Shown: one piece after another, positions 1 through 11,019 of the stretch | Layout of the letters: the number at the start of each line of letters is the position of its first letter | Position numbering within the stretch: position 1 is the stretch's first letter | Origin: Poa pratensis | Lineage: Eukaryota > Streptophyta > Magnoliopsida > Poales > Poaceae | Assembly: GCA_947311845.1 (NCBI GenBank) | Contig: CAMZMU010000040.1 | Span: 64,050,708 to 64,114,707, forward strand | Direction of reading: 5' to 3' | DNA length: 64,000 nt | Translations under genes and position numbers: made by a program | The notes under the pieces: generated by a model | Seen by the model: only the letters and a program-made list of their open reading frames with translations | Told to the model about the DNA's origin: nothing | Databases searched by the model: none

Positions 1-126
1 ATTACGCTTTGTTTCCTGAAAGCAAAGGATGGACGCCGCACTCTCTTCTATCTTATCACGCACAAGAGGCCATTTTTCAGGACTATTTAAACCACGAATA
101 TTCCAACATAAGATATGCCAAATGAG
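1..126 (-). CDS. LINE ORF2, N-terminal start of APE endonuclease (runs off the window edge)
   Basis: Reading the minus strand from about position 114 gives a reading frame opening ILCWNIRGLN and continuing to ILCFQETKRN at the window edge. The WNIRGLN and QETK blocks are the first two motifs of the APE-type endonuclease of plant LINE (non-LTR) retrotransposons; the Asn and the Glu are the metal-binding catalytic residues. The enzyme nicks target DNA so that reverse transcription can prime on it. It lies just downstream of ORF1 on the same strand, as in LINEs. Only about 38 residues are visible. There is no break in this stretch, but the upstream ORF1 is broken, so the whole element is probably dead. 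Confidence 0.75.
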
Positions 127-203
127 TTTAGCAAAACGCGACCGAGACGACACAAACTAACGCGACATAGTTCGACTGAGCAAATGAAAGACCACACAAA
201 GGT

Positions 204-3200
204 TCAGAGATAAATAAACTGAAGAACGAAAGCCACACCAAGCCACAAATGTTCGCGCTCCTTCATGAGCTGAGCAGCCGTCAACTCCTCAGGGTCGATG
301 TTGCAGTCCTCGACACCAACGCGCTGCATCTCCTCGATCTGCAGAACCGCCGGGGCAACAGCTTTCGGGACCTGGTTCTTCTTGCGGCGAGCTGGAGTGT
401 TAGGCAGAGCTTCCAGCATATACCCATTTGGGTGGCGGCGAGGGGAGCCACGAACTACAGTGTCCACAGGAGGGGCATCAACTTTGCGAGGACGACCACG
501 AGGGCGGGCGCTAGAAGAAGAAGCCATCATATTGGTGTCATTGGTCGCCAGAGAGGCCACTGCCTCTACGATGTAAGCTGTGACGTTGCTAGCAGAATGG
601 TCCATATAATTAGCAGCAGAGATCAGAGCAGAGAGTCCGGGTGCAGTCAGGGCAGCCTGAGAATCATCCTGTAAGTTCTGAACCTGAGAATCAGGCGGGA
701 AAACCACATTTAAAGCAGAGGCAGGCCTAGGCCCAGTAGAAGCAATGAGCCCAGCAGGTGAAACCCATGAACGAAGCGAGAGGTCCACCATAGCAGCATG
801 GAATCAGCCCATCAGAGCAGCTTGAAATTCAGAGAACAGCCCGAGGCAAGCAGCAGCAAGATCTGAGATATGCGCATGTTCTGCTGAGAGAATAGAGCGG
901 GTGTACACCTTGCATGCCATCCAGGCGAGGAAATGAAGAAAGGACGGCCAGAGCGGGAGGTCAACATCAGCTGGAGAACCACCAGCTTGAACAAAAGTAA
1001 AGGTAGCCCCGGGCACAACAGTTCCATGAATGACATGTTCAACAGCCATTTCAATTTCAGCTAGGTGTTCATTCCAGGCAGCGAGGCCATCATCCACCAG
1101 ATTACCTTCTGGAGCGACCCATCCATCATGGAACGAACAGAGTATCCCGTAACAGTACGGATGTTCTCCCCTAGGTATTCAGGAGAAAGAGGCAGCTGGG
1201 GAGGGCCTTCAGGCCAAGCAGGCCAACCATTTGGTTGGAGGATCATAGGAACAGGGGCATCCTGCATAGCAGTCTCATCCCATGGCTGATTCCCATTCTG
1301 CTGAAGCCAATTCTGAACCTGAAAGTGAATATGCTGATCATCATTCAGAAAAGCAGGACCAATTGGGTGAGGGGTAGCGTTCAGAGGTGGAACAGGATCT
1401 TCATTACTGAGGACATGGGGCATGGTATGGCGTCCATTCAGCACATAAACCGGCACAGACCATGATCTATCAACACACCCAGAATACCAATATATTTAAC
1501 TCCAAGACTGTGAGGAACGAGTGCAAGATCATTAAGCCAGGCTCGCGCTAAAACTCTAGCCTTCCGAACACCAGGACGATGCCAATAAAATAACTTGCCG
1601 AAACAGTAAATAGCTTTGTTCACATAATAATCAGTCTGGTAATCAATGGGAAACCTAGCAACATCACCCAAGCTTCATGCTCAAAGACAGGAAAACGCAA
1701 GTTCACACCTTCATTATGACGAATAACAGAGAAAGTGGAATCTTCATCATACGGATGCGGACTATCTATGACCAACTGATCTCTGATGACAGGAGATTCA
1801 AGCGCCAATAACCAACAGCCCAAGGGTACGTTTCATGGTTCAGAACTTGCAGATCAAACTCCTCCCGCAGGATACGAACAATCTCAGCTAACACCGTAAC
1901 TTTCTGATGATCAGGGACAGGGGGATCAATGTTAACCAGAGCGTAGTGATCGTGCGAGAGCGGCGGAGCATCCACCACCACCATGTTCCTCTATAGTCTG
2001 TTGTCAGGTCCCTCATCTAGCTCCATCGGGCCAGGCAGGTAGGGGAAAGGGTTGACGGTGAAGTTCGCCATGGCGGCGGAGGTGGAAGGCAATGCGTGGG
2101 GGGGCAATGCTAGGGTAGGAGCAGCGGATTCATCTATCGGAGCAGAGGTATAAGCAGGAACCTCAGAAGGGAAGGTAACCTCAAAACTGGAAGGAGACAA
2201 TATACCCAATAATGCATCCGATTCTGTCAGGGGAGGGCAATCGACAGAGGTCGATACCGGTTCTAAACCTTCCAAACAGAGCTGTCGATCCGACCCACGC
2301 GAAAGCTCTGTATGCACAGCAGGAGAATCCGTGAGCTTTTTAGTCCCAAAGGAAACTATCGCTCTGGACGATTCAGACTCAGTTTCCTTCTGCGAGGACG
2401 CCATTTATTTTGGAACCCAGATTTTCCGCTGATGACAGGATTTTGCCTGATGTCCTTCCAATCCGCATTTAAAGCAGGTAATTCGCGGGTAGTTTTCATA
2501 GTTGTGGCCCGTCAGATTGCATAACGAGCAGATAGGAGCCACCAGGCAGTCTCTTACCTTGTGGCCTAATAAATAGCAGCCCAAGCATTTAAGTTTACTA
2601 GAACGACACCCCGCGCGTTGCAGCGGGTACCTTTTAAGAAATCTAATAAAACATATGAAACCTAATTTTGACTTAATATGCAAAATTTAGTTAGTCATGG
2701 CAGTAAAGAGGCTAAATTTTGTAGACATGGAATGTATGTGTATTTTATAGTTTAAAGATCATTATGATTTAGTGGTGTATCTGATTAATATAGATAAGAT
2801 TATATCAACGGGTTGAAAAACACGGATGTTGTTGATGGTGTCGCATAATATTTCTATTTTTTTGAGTGGATACATATAGAATAACCTATAATTTCAAATA
2901 ATAGCCATATGATTTCATCATTGAAAATAATTAGCAAAAAGTTTACTTGCGAAACTAATTCCGGTGTTTTACTTACACATGATTTCTTGAGTAACTACGT
3001 AACGACATGGTGTATCTTATCATTCGTACGGCAAAAAAAAATGGGGAAAATTTGGTGGGGTAACAAAGATGATGTGGATGCATGCATGTAGAGATGGAAA
3101 ATAATTAATGAATATTAGTGAGATGACATGGACACTTGATTGGATAAAAGAGCAAGTGATGTGGATAGCTTGCATGTGGAGATAGAAAAATATTAATTGC

Positions 3201-4364
3201 ACTTAGTGGGGTTTTGCTTTATAAGAAGTATAGATTTGTGCAGGTCCTCTGTGTATGGCCCAGCTCGAGACATTTGAAACAACCACGCATCGGCCCATTA
3301 TTCAGATTCTGCAGTAGACTATGAGGGACCTCAGGCGCGACCTCTGATGGGATTGGCTTTGGCTTAGAGCATTTAGATATGGCATGTCCACGCCCACGAC
3401 ATAATTCGCACCTTCTCGTTAAATCTGCAACTTTCTTTTTGGAAGGAAGACCAAAAAATTTAATAGCCTGAGTAATCTCCGGACTGGCGTAATTTGATTC
3501 AAAAAGATCCAGCGCATGGTCCAGCCGATCGGCAGTAGATGAGGGCAATAAGCTGGAATTAACCTCAGACCAGTAATTCTGACCCGTAAATTTCGGCAAA
3601 ATATCATCAACCATCATGTCGGGAGTAAATGCAGGAAAGGATCCAAAATTCAAACTCACAGTCGTAGCTGACAATTCAACCTGAGTGGAATCCATGAGAG
3701 GATCAAAAGAACCAAATTTGATGATGCTCTTAGGCTGATCCTAGATAGAAAGAGATGAAGATGGAGCCAACAAATTTCCATGAATGTTTACTGCATCTAA
3801 TTTGCCAAGGAAATTAAATCACAATGAGCCACCATAGATTTCACCGGAGAAAGTTTTGCATCAAAAGCACCAGCTAACCAGGCAGAGGCAGCATCATCCA
3901 CATGAAATCTAGCATGCTCCGCATCACCTCGATAGAGAGAAAAATGGCAAACAAAGTCTGGCCATACTCTATCCAGTAGGCCATAAATAAAATGACCCAC
4001 TTCCTTGGATGCCACAGAAAAACGAAATCGACGATCGCTGAGTTTGAACACCCTAAAACCATGAGAAACACCTCCAATACAACATTGCAGGGCCAAACCC
4101 ACCGAAGATTCATCCAGAGGGAAGCAAGCAGAGGAGAAGGATACCACCAAGAAGAACTCCTTGAGACTAGCATCTGGGGAGAAGTGGACGGTTGAGTTGA
4201 AACGTCGACGAACCTGAGCAGCTACTGCCAAGCCGGGGGGAAGTCCTAGTGCAGCAGCTCATCCATGACGCCGGGGGAGGGAGATCACGCCGAGAGAGCT
4301 CCATGGGCGCCGGAGAGGAGGTTGGCTACGGTGGTGGAGGTGGAGGTGGAAAGGAGAGCCATCT
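204..4364 (-). pseudogene. LINE ORF1 (gag-like, CCHC zinc knuckles), split by a Helitron and frameshifted
   Basis: ORF1 of a Triticeae LINE: an RNA-binding, gag-like protein that packages the element's own RNA. In order on the minus strand: an N-terminal DUF4283-like block (about 4240-3790, containing FRVFKLSDRRFRFSV), a linker, zinc knuckles of the form CX2CX4HX4C (CFKCLELGHTQRTC near 3290-3245, then KCLGCYLLGH, CSLCNLTGH and CFKCGLEGHQAKSC between 2600 and 2410), a central domain (about 1985-1440, with YALVNIDPPVP and RVLARAWLNDLALVP) and a basic tail with RPRGRPRKVD (about 510-490). The third knuckle has Tyr where Cys is expected. The frame breaks several times (near 3790-3700, 2405, 1990-1760, 1680-1620 and 1060). 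A Helitron sits between 2598 and 3234. The 5' limit near 4364 abuts an LTR fragment. Confidence 0.8.
2598..3234 (-). mobile_element. Short non-autonomous Helitron inserted in LINE ORF1
   Basis: Read on the minus strand it begins TCTATACTTCTTATAAAG (5' TC) at 3234 and ends at 2598 with CTAG, preceded by the hairpin-forming segment CCCGCTGCAACGCGCGGG. It lies between an A and a T, and there is no target duplication. These are the Helitron hallmarks, and both ends resemble known cereal Helitron ends. Joining the flanks restores the LINE ORF1 frame exactly (TQRTC-TNKLKC), which confirms both boundaries. The interior is AT-rich and non-coding, so it depends on a Rep/helicase elsewhere. Confidence 0.85.
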
Positions 4365-4489
4365 GTGACATCTTGTTAATAGGTTAGTCTCAGAAAATGC
4401 ATAAAAATGCTATGAAGTGTATATAAAAATGTAGCAATATGTATAAAACAAGCATGTAACATCCAAAATTATAGATACGTTTGAGACGT
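4365..4489 (-). mobile_element. LTR fragment of the TGATACGTC family
   Basis: On the minus strand this opens TGATACGTCTCAAACG and is clearly homologous to the first ~125 bp of both LTRs of the element at 11785-18885 (shared: the 20-base terminal block and the AACCTATTAACAAGATG tract). The homology stops at about 4365, where the LINE begins, so the LINE probably inserted into, or truncated, this LTR. It is more diverged than the two complete LTRs. Confidence 0.7.
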
Positions 4490-6097
4490 ATCAGTAATAT
4501 GGCTCAGTGTCAGCCACCAGATCATTCCGCTCTCTCTCAATGATCATGTTGTGCAAGATCACACAACAGTTCATCACCTCCCACATATTAGCTTTCGACC
4601 AAGTCAGAGCTGGGTACCGGACAATAGCGAATCAAGACTGCAGCGCACCAAATGCCCGCTCAACATCCTTCCTGCAAGCCTCCTGGCACTGAGAAAACCA
4701 AGCTTTCGTGCTTCCTAGCACAGGGTTGGAGATAGTCTTCACAAATGTTGACCACTTTGGGTAGATGCCATCTGCAAGGTAGTAGCCCTTTGTGTATTGG
4801 TGCCCATTGATCTCGTAGTTCACCGGGGGAGTATGACCTTCAACAAACTTGCCGAAGACATTAGAGCACTGCAGAACATTGATGTCATTGTGATTTCCTG
4901 GCATACCAAAGAAGGCATGCCCAATCCATAGATCCTGTGTAGCCGCGGCCTCAAGAATCACACTGCAAGCTCCTTTGTGGCCTTTTTACATCCCCTGCCA
5001 AGCAAATGGACAGTTCTCCCATGCCCAATGCATGCAGTCGATGCTTCCAAGCATCCCATGGAAGCCTCTTGCTTCATTCGTGGCCAGAATCCAAGCAGTG
5101 TCTTCCGCATTGGGTGATCGCAAGTAGGTTGGCCCAAATACTGCAACCACAACCCGGCAGAACTTGTTCAAGCAATCAAAGGGAAGTGGACTCGGACATG
5201 CGCAGATAATCATCCTCCGAATCACCGGGAGCACCATATGCAAGCATTCTCATCGTCACCGTGCACTTCTGAATTGAGGTAAAGCCTACTGTGCCGGTGC
5301 ACTCCTTGCATTCGAAGTAGGCGTCAAACTCCCAGATGGCATGCATGATGCCGAGGAAGAGCTTCCGTTTCATCCTGAAACGGCGCCGAAACACGGTCTC
5401 GTCTAGCAGGGGATCATCGGTGAAGTAGTCATAGTAGAGGATGCAGTAGCCTTCGTAGCACTGCCTCGGCTTGCTCTTGCGGCGACCGGGCGCCGAGCCA
5501 CCATGCCGCGGCCGCGCCTCGTTTGCGATCAGGCCGGCAAGGCAGGTGAGGATCAGCAAGTGTTCTTCATCGTCGACAACGGCCTCGGCTACCTCATACA
5601 GCAGTTCGGCGAGCAGCTCCTTGTCGTCGGAGTCCATGGCTGGGCGGACAAAACGCCAAACACCTAGCGGGCGAGGTGGGCGCATTTCGCCCCGAGTGTC
5701 TTCCTTGCGGCTAGATCACGGTGGAGGGGAGTGGGAGGCGCCGGCGGCGTGGAGGGGGCGACATGGTGGTCTCCCTAACTGCTTGTGTGCGACGGAGGGG
5801 GGAGGGGTGGTGTCGGCAGCGACATGGGTTGACGAGACTGGATAGAGGAAAAGGGCGAGTCGGGGTAGGGAAAATGCGTTGTCTCGCCGACAGTGCTGGC
5901 CCACACGTGTTTCCCTTCCGCCGGCTCCCCCAGGCGGAACCCAGTGGGCTGGGTTTGGCCTGTGTGCGCCGATGCTATTGTCGGCTGAAACGGCGCTATT
6001 TGGGCTCCTGGGGGCCGACTGGGAAGATTTTGGCGCTATTTAGGCCAAACGACACTATTTAGGCTCTTGGGGGCGCTGGGAACAGCTGGAGATGCCC
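4490..6097 (-). mobile_element. PIF/Harbinger element, right end intact, left end lost
   Basis: The plus-strand right end reads GCTGGAGATGCCC followed by TAA (6098-6100), the inverted complement of a Harbinger terminal repeat with its 3-bp target site. It encodes a decayed DDE transposase on the minus strand (4500-5685). No matching left end is visible before the LTR fragment at 4489, so the left terminus is truncated. The GC-rich stretch 5690-6060 between transposase start and terminus has no coding match that I recognise. Confidence 0.7.
4500..5685 (-). pseudogene. PIF/Harbinger DDE transposase, broken
   Basis: A plant Harbinger-type transposase (plant transposon protein / DDE_Tnp_4 class) that would cut and rejoin element ends at TTA/TAA targets. 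The start is the ATG at 5685. The N-terminal helix-turn-helix-like part includes RRRFRMKRKLFL and [10 protein letters not shown]. The DDE core shows [10 protein letters not shown] (first Asp), [13 protein letters not shown] (second Asp) and DVERAFGAL (Glu), followed by the C-terminal LHNMIIE block near 4540. Breaks: a frameshift near 5180 between the MSES and FDCLNKF blocks, an in-frame TAA near 4985 at the expected Tyr of GMYKGHKG, and a TGA near 4633 that replaces Arg after ALQS. Catalytic residues are still readable, so decay is moderate. Confidence 0.85.
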
Positions 6098-6299
6098 TAA
6101 CAAATCTTATTGCTAGATTGCTAGCTACATTTTTTAGTAGTTTGATTCAAATAATTGTCACAATACTTAACTGAGTTTAATTTAAAACTACGACACTAAT
6201 CATTAATCAGAGTAATACTTTATAGCCTTAGTATATTGCACTAGTTATAAAATCGTGATCAAAATATGAGATCCTACCAGGGACGCGAACGAATGGCAC

Positions 6300-6655
6300 A
6301 TGGAGACAAGCGCACCTGATATACAGAAAATAATTTAGAAAATTAAAAAATGTTCGAAAAAATCTGAAAGTTTTTACGCTCAAAGATTACCAAGTATTCT
6401 ACTCATGTAAATAATTTGGTCGCGAAATATTTTACGTTGACTTCTAGGCAAAAAGACAAATCTCTGATGAATATAGCGTGTATATAGCGTTATTTTTGGC
6501 AAATCTTTAACCCAGCTTGCAATAAATGTTATTTTCTGACACCATTTTTTGTACGGTTGCAGTACTTGATAATATTTGCCTGACGGAAAGTTTCGGAATT
6601 TTTTGAACTTTTTTAAACTATTAAATTATTTTTCAATATCAGGTGTAGGCGTACC
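6300..6655. mobile_element. AT-rich foldback MITE-like element
   Basis: Two arms form an imperfect inverted repeat. The left arm begins at about 6318 with CCTGATATACAGAAAATAAT, and the complement of the right arm (ending about 6645) begins CCTGATATTGAAAAATAAT; both continue with similar A-rich tracts and an ATCAAGTA/TACCAAGTA block. It is non-coding, about 350 bp. The exact termini and target site are unclear. Confidence 0.55.
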
Positions 6656-6701
6656 CGAGAGTCATTACATATTTTCAATGCTACCAGATGCTAGCAAATT
6701 A

Positions 6702-7046
6702 GAGCATCTCCAACCATGGCCCCAAAACTGGTTTTATTTGACCGGGTTGTCCGGCAATCCCCAAACTCAAGGCATATGTGGGGAGGGTTTGGGGGAGGAA
6801 AACATGTCCGGGCTGTCTGCTTGTACCACTTTTTTTACTTTATTTTCCTTTCTTTTGTTCTTTATTTATTCTTCTCTCCTTTTACACCAATCACATGCAA
6901 ATGACCCCATAATTTGAGTAGACTTTGAGGTAAATGGTTGGAGGAGACCACTTTTAGGGGTAGTCCGGTCACTGTCCACGGACACGTCCGGACGTGTCGG
7001 CGGACATTTTGGGGGCTAAATTTGGGGGTTGTGGTTAGAGATTCTC
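6702..7046. mobile_element. PIF/Harbinger non-autonomous element (345 bp), TSD TTA
   Basis: The left end is GAGCATCTCCAACC, the complement of the right end is GAGAATCTCTAACC, and both are flanked by TTA (6699-6701 and 7047-7049). There is no transposase. The interior contains short ORFs without recognisable domains. Confidence 0.75.
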
Positions 7047-7317
7047 TTACAATCGGTTAGCTCACTACGTGCATTCTGTTGGTACTTCCGGTATCGGGTA
7101 TCTTGGTTTCATCATCAGTCGACAAACTCAAAAGTGTGCCGGCCGTCATGAAAACATTGGGAAGATGTTGATCAGCGAGGACGCTTGATGCCTTGTGACA
7201 CGCGGTGGGCGGGAGTAGCAACGGCGACGACATGGGCAGCCGCCGGCCGTTGAGCAGCGTGCCCGCCTGCGTCCCGGACTCCTATGGTGTGGGTTCTGCA
7301 GTAGCGCGGGGGGCAGC

Positions 7318-7568
7318 ATCTCCTTGAAATTTTGACGCATGAGACCACTTGGCCCGATGAAATGTCAAAAATGACCACCTTCAAGTCAAAATGGCAGAAG
7401 TACCGTGGCGGCCTCCTGGCCAAGCGAGGCCGTCGTCGCCCACGGCGGCCTCTGCCACGTGTCGCTTGGCCAGGAGGCCGCCACGGTATTTTTGCCAATT
7501 TGATTCAGAGGTGGTCATTTCTAGCATTTCACTCGTCCAGGTGGTCCCTTGTGTCAAAAATTCCATCT
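7318..7568. repeat. Imperfect long inverted repeat (hairpin)
   Basis: The left arm runs through AATGACCACCTTCAAGTCAA and GTGGCGGCCTCCTGGCCAAG. The right arm repeats the same blocks in inverse (CTTGGCCAGGAGGCCGCCAC, then TTGATTCAGAGGTGGTCATT). The 18-20 bp GC core is perfect; the outer arms match roughly 70-80% by eye. It is a foldback-type element or relic; no clear target duplication was found. ORFs crossing it are shadows. Confidence 0.6.
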
Positions 7569-7574
7569 CCTTAA

Positions 7575-8135
7575 GAGCAAGTACAATAAGCTTATGTAAG
7601 ACTAGCCATAGTGGGGAGTATCATACACTAGTATCATGCATATGATACTAGTCTATGTTACTAGTTCCATAGTGGGTAGTAACATATTTGTGTTATCATA
7701 TACTAGTGTATTTATTAGGTTGCACACACATCTTGTCTTGGAATCCGTTATGTTACGGTATCTACCTATGATACCACTACCATCTCTCTCCTCATTAACT
7801 GCACTGACATGTCATCTTTTTGCGAACGTGGTATGCATGATACTACCTATGTTGCTCCCACTATGGCTAGTCTAAGCAGGCTATAAGGATTAAAATAATA
7901 TTTGTTGGATGACATGCAGGAGAGAGAAGAGGTGAGAGAAGGGGAGTGGGCTCTCATACAAGAGCCAGCTCTAGCACGTGCTCCTAGGCACTTTGTGAGA
8001 GTGGGAGGTAGGCCACATCTTAATAAAGTAACACATTTTTATAACTAACTATTGTACATGTTGGCTATATGGCTGGCTATAAATGACATGACAATCTCTT
8101 ATATCCAGCTGTTGGATGTACTATTGTACTTGCTC
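7575..8135. mobile_element. Tourist/Harbinger-like MITE, TSD TAA, host of a nested MITE
   Basis: Terminal repeats are GAGCAAGTACAATA on the left and TATTGTACTTGCTC on the right, flanked by TAA at 7572-7574 and 8136-8138. The body without the insert is about 285 bp. A second MITE is inserted at 7600-7872. Confidence 0.75.
7600..7872. mobile_element. Nested Tourist-like MITE (273 bp), TSD TAA
   Basis: The left end GACTAGCCATAGTGGG is matched by CCCACTATGGCTAGTC on the right. TAA flanks both ends (7597-7599 and 7873-7875). It lies 25 bp inside the left end of the larger MITE and so inserted later. A second internal copy of the CCATAGTGGG motif occurs near 7667. Confidence 0.8.
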
Positions 8136-8185
8136 TAAACCCACTGGACTGGCATGCGACTACGGGAGGCAATAAAGCATAATAA

Positions 8186-8328
8186 CTCTCAAGGGGCTTA
8201 CACTATAGCGCCAGGATACCTAAAACCGAGAAACACGTGATGTGGCATCCGTGGAATGCACGACGTGTAGGCTGCCCCCAAACACTCAAGGGGCCTACAC
8301 TGTAGCGCCAAGATACCTAAAACCAACC
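8186..8328 (+). repeat. Two-copy direct repeat, period about 99 bp
   Basis: A 42-bp block beginning CTCAAGGGGCTTACACT and ending ATACCTAAAACC at 8187-8228 recurs at 8286-8327 with about four substitutions. The intervening 57 bp are not repeated further. No function is apparent; it may be a relic of a small duplication at a transposon edge. Confidence 0.6.
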
Positions 8329-8339
8329 CATATACGCAT

Positions 8340-8592
8340 GGAGAGAAGCTATCTTAGTAAAGGCAAACTGAGCACGATTACACGTGAGAATGAGATTAAA
8401 CTGACATCTGAGGAATTTGATACTTTTACTCGTGAGAATCAAAGTTGGAATATGGAGGCACACAGTCTATCTAGATCATCCGGGTACCGCGAGTTTGGTC
8501 GCCATGTCTGGCTCTTAGAATCCCCCGACGAATTTTGTATCCCTTCTATTATAAACATTGAATAAAGTGGTGACTTGTTTCCCTAAAAAAAG
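8340..8592 (+). pseudogene. LINE 3' end: last residues of ORF2 and A-rich tail
   Basis: The frame ending at 8563 reads ...FGRHVWLLESPDEF...INIE and stops, which resembles the extreme C-terminus of Triticeae LINE ORF2 (the VWLxSPPxF block after the RNase H domain). It is followed by TTGAATAAAGTGG and an A-run at 8585-8591. Everything upstream is missing, so this is a 5'-truncated LINE insertion. Confidence 0.5.
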
Positions 8593-8658
8593 ATACCCTT
8601 AAAAAAAAGCTAAAACAAACCCAACATAACAGGTGTTTTGCTCCATTCTACTCACTTA

Positions 8659-9683
8659 GGATGACTCCAACGGACCGACGCATCGAATCCGCTCGCGTCC
8701 TATCCTTTCCGCATGAGGCAAAAAACGGCCCAACGCGACGACGCAAACGGACCGCGCGTCTGTTCTCCTGTCCGCCACGACCCATTCTTGGCCCAAATTT
8801 GGGCCAGGTTTGCATCGGCCGCGGACGCGCGCGGACCTCTCTTCTGTCCTCCTCTAGTCCGCCCCTAGCCCGCCCATCAGAGGAAAAATCCACACTCCCG
8901 GCCTTTGCTCTCCCGAAACCCCACTCGAGCTCCTGCCCTAGCCATGGCCGACCCAGCCACCGCCGCCAACTCCGCCACGCTGCCGGCCGCCGAGGAGGAG
9001 GTCGAACTCGATTTCGCGCCCGAAGCTCCAAAGATGTCAAAGAAGGAGCTCACGCCGGAGCAGAGGGCCCTAGAGACCCAGAAGCGGGGCGCCGAAGGAG
9101 CAGGTTAGAAGACAGGGTCGCCGCCGCCCAAAAGGCCGCCGCCGAGCAGAAGGGTCCGGACGACGAATCTGACCTCGTGTCTAGGGCCGCCATCGCTGCC
9201 CTCCTCCTCATTGGAATGTTGCCGCCCACTGGAGCGGCCGCGGCCGCGGCCGTGACTGCGGCGGCCAGCTCCAATGTCTCGGCGCCCCGACCGCCAAGGT
9301 CGAGAACTTTCGCGACGGCTCCCTCGCCCGCGTACGGGTACCTGCCGGGAAACACAGCGTGGGTTTCACCCAAGATAGGGGAATCCGCGCCAGCCGCCAC
9401 CCTCGAGGTACCTACCCTTAATCTCAACGCGCCCGCTACACCCTTGGTTGGATACTCGCCGGCGCCGCAGACTGCGGCCACGTGTGCAGCTGCCCCGGCT
9501 GTTGTCGTCCACGGCCGTAACCTATTCGGCGAAATGCCCAGGCCCTCGCCGGGGGACGCAAGGTACTATGAGGAGGCGGAAGGGGAGGACATCCTCCAGG
9601 ACATGATCAGAGACAACAATGTGTATGCCAATGACGATTATGCCTACGGATTTGTATTACCTCCTCCGCCCGGAATGAGTTGA
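8659..9683 (+). pseudogene. Transposon-borne ORF1-like gene, first-exon fragment
   Basis: A Harbinger-like left end (TTA then GGATGACTCCAACGGACC at 8659) is followed by a GC-rich coding stretch. The natural start is the ATG at 8944 (MADPATAANS), an acidic segment, then a basic coiled segment with KKELTPEQRAL. Near 9105 the frame shifts by one base and continues RLEDRVAAAQKAAAEQKG, then a low-complexity Ala/Pro region with LNLNAPAT and RNLFGEMPRP, then DILQDMIRDN, to a stop at 9683. The layout matches N-terminal parts of the Myb/NAM-associated ORF1 proteins of cereal Harbinger elements, but the SANT domain itself is missing and no right terminal repeat follows. Family assignment is inference. 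Confidence 0.5.
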
Positions 9684-9766
9684 CGCAGATTTGTCTAAAA
9701 ATGGATGTATCAAGACGTGTTTTAGCATGTAGATATATCCGTATTTAAACTAATCTGCATCAAATT
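9682..9766. repeat. Core of a Stowaway-like MITE, ends missing
   Basis: The left arm GACGCAGATTTGTCTAAA is mirrored by TTTAAACTAATCTGCATC at the right, with a GGATGTATC/GATATATCC pair inside. The usual CTCCCTCCG ends are absent. Confidence 0.5.
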
Positions 9767-9989
9767 AATTAAGATACAAGAACTAATTTTTAGCAGTATG
9801 ACTCCCGTGAGAAAAATTCAATAGGAAATGAACCTTATCCAAAAAAATATCAAAAATATGAGCCTTCTTGGAACTCCCAAAAGTAATAGTGGGTTACACA
9901 ATCTAAATATGACAACGGAAGAATTATCAGGTATATTATGATTGAGCAAGCATCATTGCAGGATTTTTTAGAGTGACCAACAAACAACA
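9767..9989. other. Unannotated AT-rich spacer
   Basis: I see no coding signal, inverted repeat or recognisable element end here. Confidence 0.5.
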
Positions 9990-10480
9990 GCAACCCTACT
10001 AATAATTATCTTGCGCTGAGAGCCTGTGCAGGTTATGTACGTAGGAGCAAGTGCACAATGTTAAGATGTTCTCTTGGCTGCTACTTAGTGATCGTTTAAA
10101 CACCAGGGATCTCATACAGAGAAGGAACTGGCATCTGACGGATGATGTGCATCCTAAGTTGTGTCCTGGCAGTGTTTATGAGGATAGGTCTTGTTTTTTA
10201 CTGCAATTCAATAGGATAATTTTGTACTATTTTATTTCATTTGAACGCAGGGTGATGAAATGCTACGAGTGGTCACAACAAGGAAAAAAAGCTCTGCCTT
10301 TCTTTATGGAAGTGGCATTCATTACCTTTTGGAACATGTGAAAGATAAGAAATGCTAAGATTTTCAGACATGAAATGAAAGCCCCTGTTTGCAACTTGAC
10401 GAAGAAATTTTATGCATGATATGTATCTTCATGTACATATGTTTTCGTATTAATTGTTATCAACTGTTAAAAGCTGGGTA
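9990..10480 (+). pseudogene. LINE ORF2 remnant (zf-RVT region)
   Basis: The frame from 10051 reads VKMFSWLLLSDRLNTRDL followed by IQRRNW, the conserved start of the zinc-binding (zf-RVT) domain that follows reverse transcriptase in plant LINEs. It then decays: the expected Cys/His residues are shifted out of frame, and later pieces (FFMEVAFITFW, then IRNAKIFRH in another frame) correspond to the end of that domain. This is a relic, probably the 3' part of a LINE whose tail lies near 10480. Confidence 0.65.
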
Positions 10481-11019
10481 GATAGCCTTCCTGGAGTTTT
10501 CTTTTTAGTGCGGGCTCTATAACTTCCTTTTCTTTTTAAACAAAATTTAAATTGTATGGCTTTTGGCTCAAAGTAACATGTCAAAGAAAAAAAATCCATC
10601 AATCCACCAGCTACTTTTTGATTGCCCAAAGCACGTGTCGCTACTTGCCAAACCAATTTAGCCAGGGAACACTTTAATTTTCTGTCCATCCCATACTAAG
10701 CAGGTTTTCTTATATATTTCAGACGCACTCTTTTCCTTACCAGGGTACCTAAGGGGGACTGAAAGGTTTTTAATAAGGCGGCTTGCTGACCTAATATATA
10801 TGGGGTTTTAAGTTTAAAAAAAAAGCAGATTTTCTTATATAAGAATGCTATTTTTCAGTATATGGCCACACAAAGATTGGACTTTTAGAAGAATTTTCAA
10901 TTTTCAAAAAAGTTATGTGGGAAAACTCCATTTGACCTTAGATGTCGAAGGTATATATCTCCCTCATTTGGAATTGCTCGGAAGAGCCAATCCTCCATTT
11001 TACCATGTCAGGATTTTAG
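10481..11019. other. Unannotated AT-rich spacer
   Basis: Low-complexity AT-rich sequence with short A-runs (10815-10825). No ORF with a recognisable domain on either strand. Confidence 0.4.
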
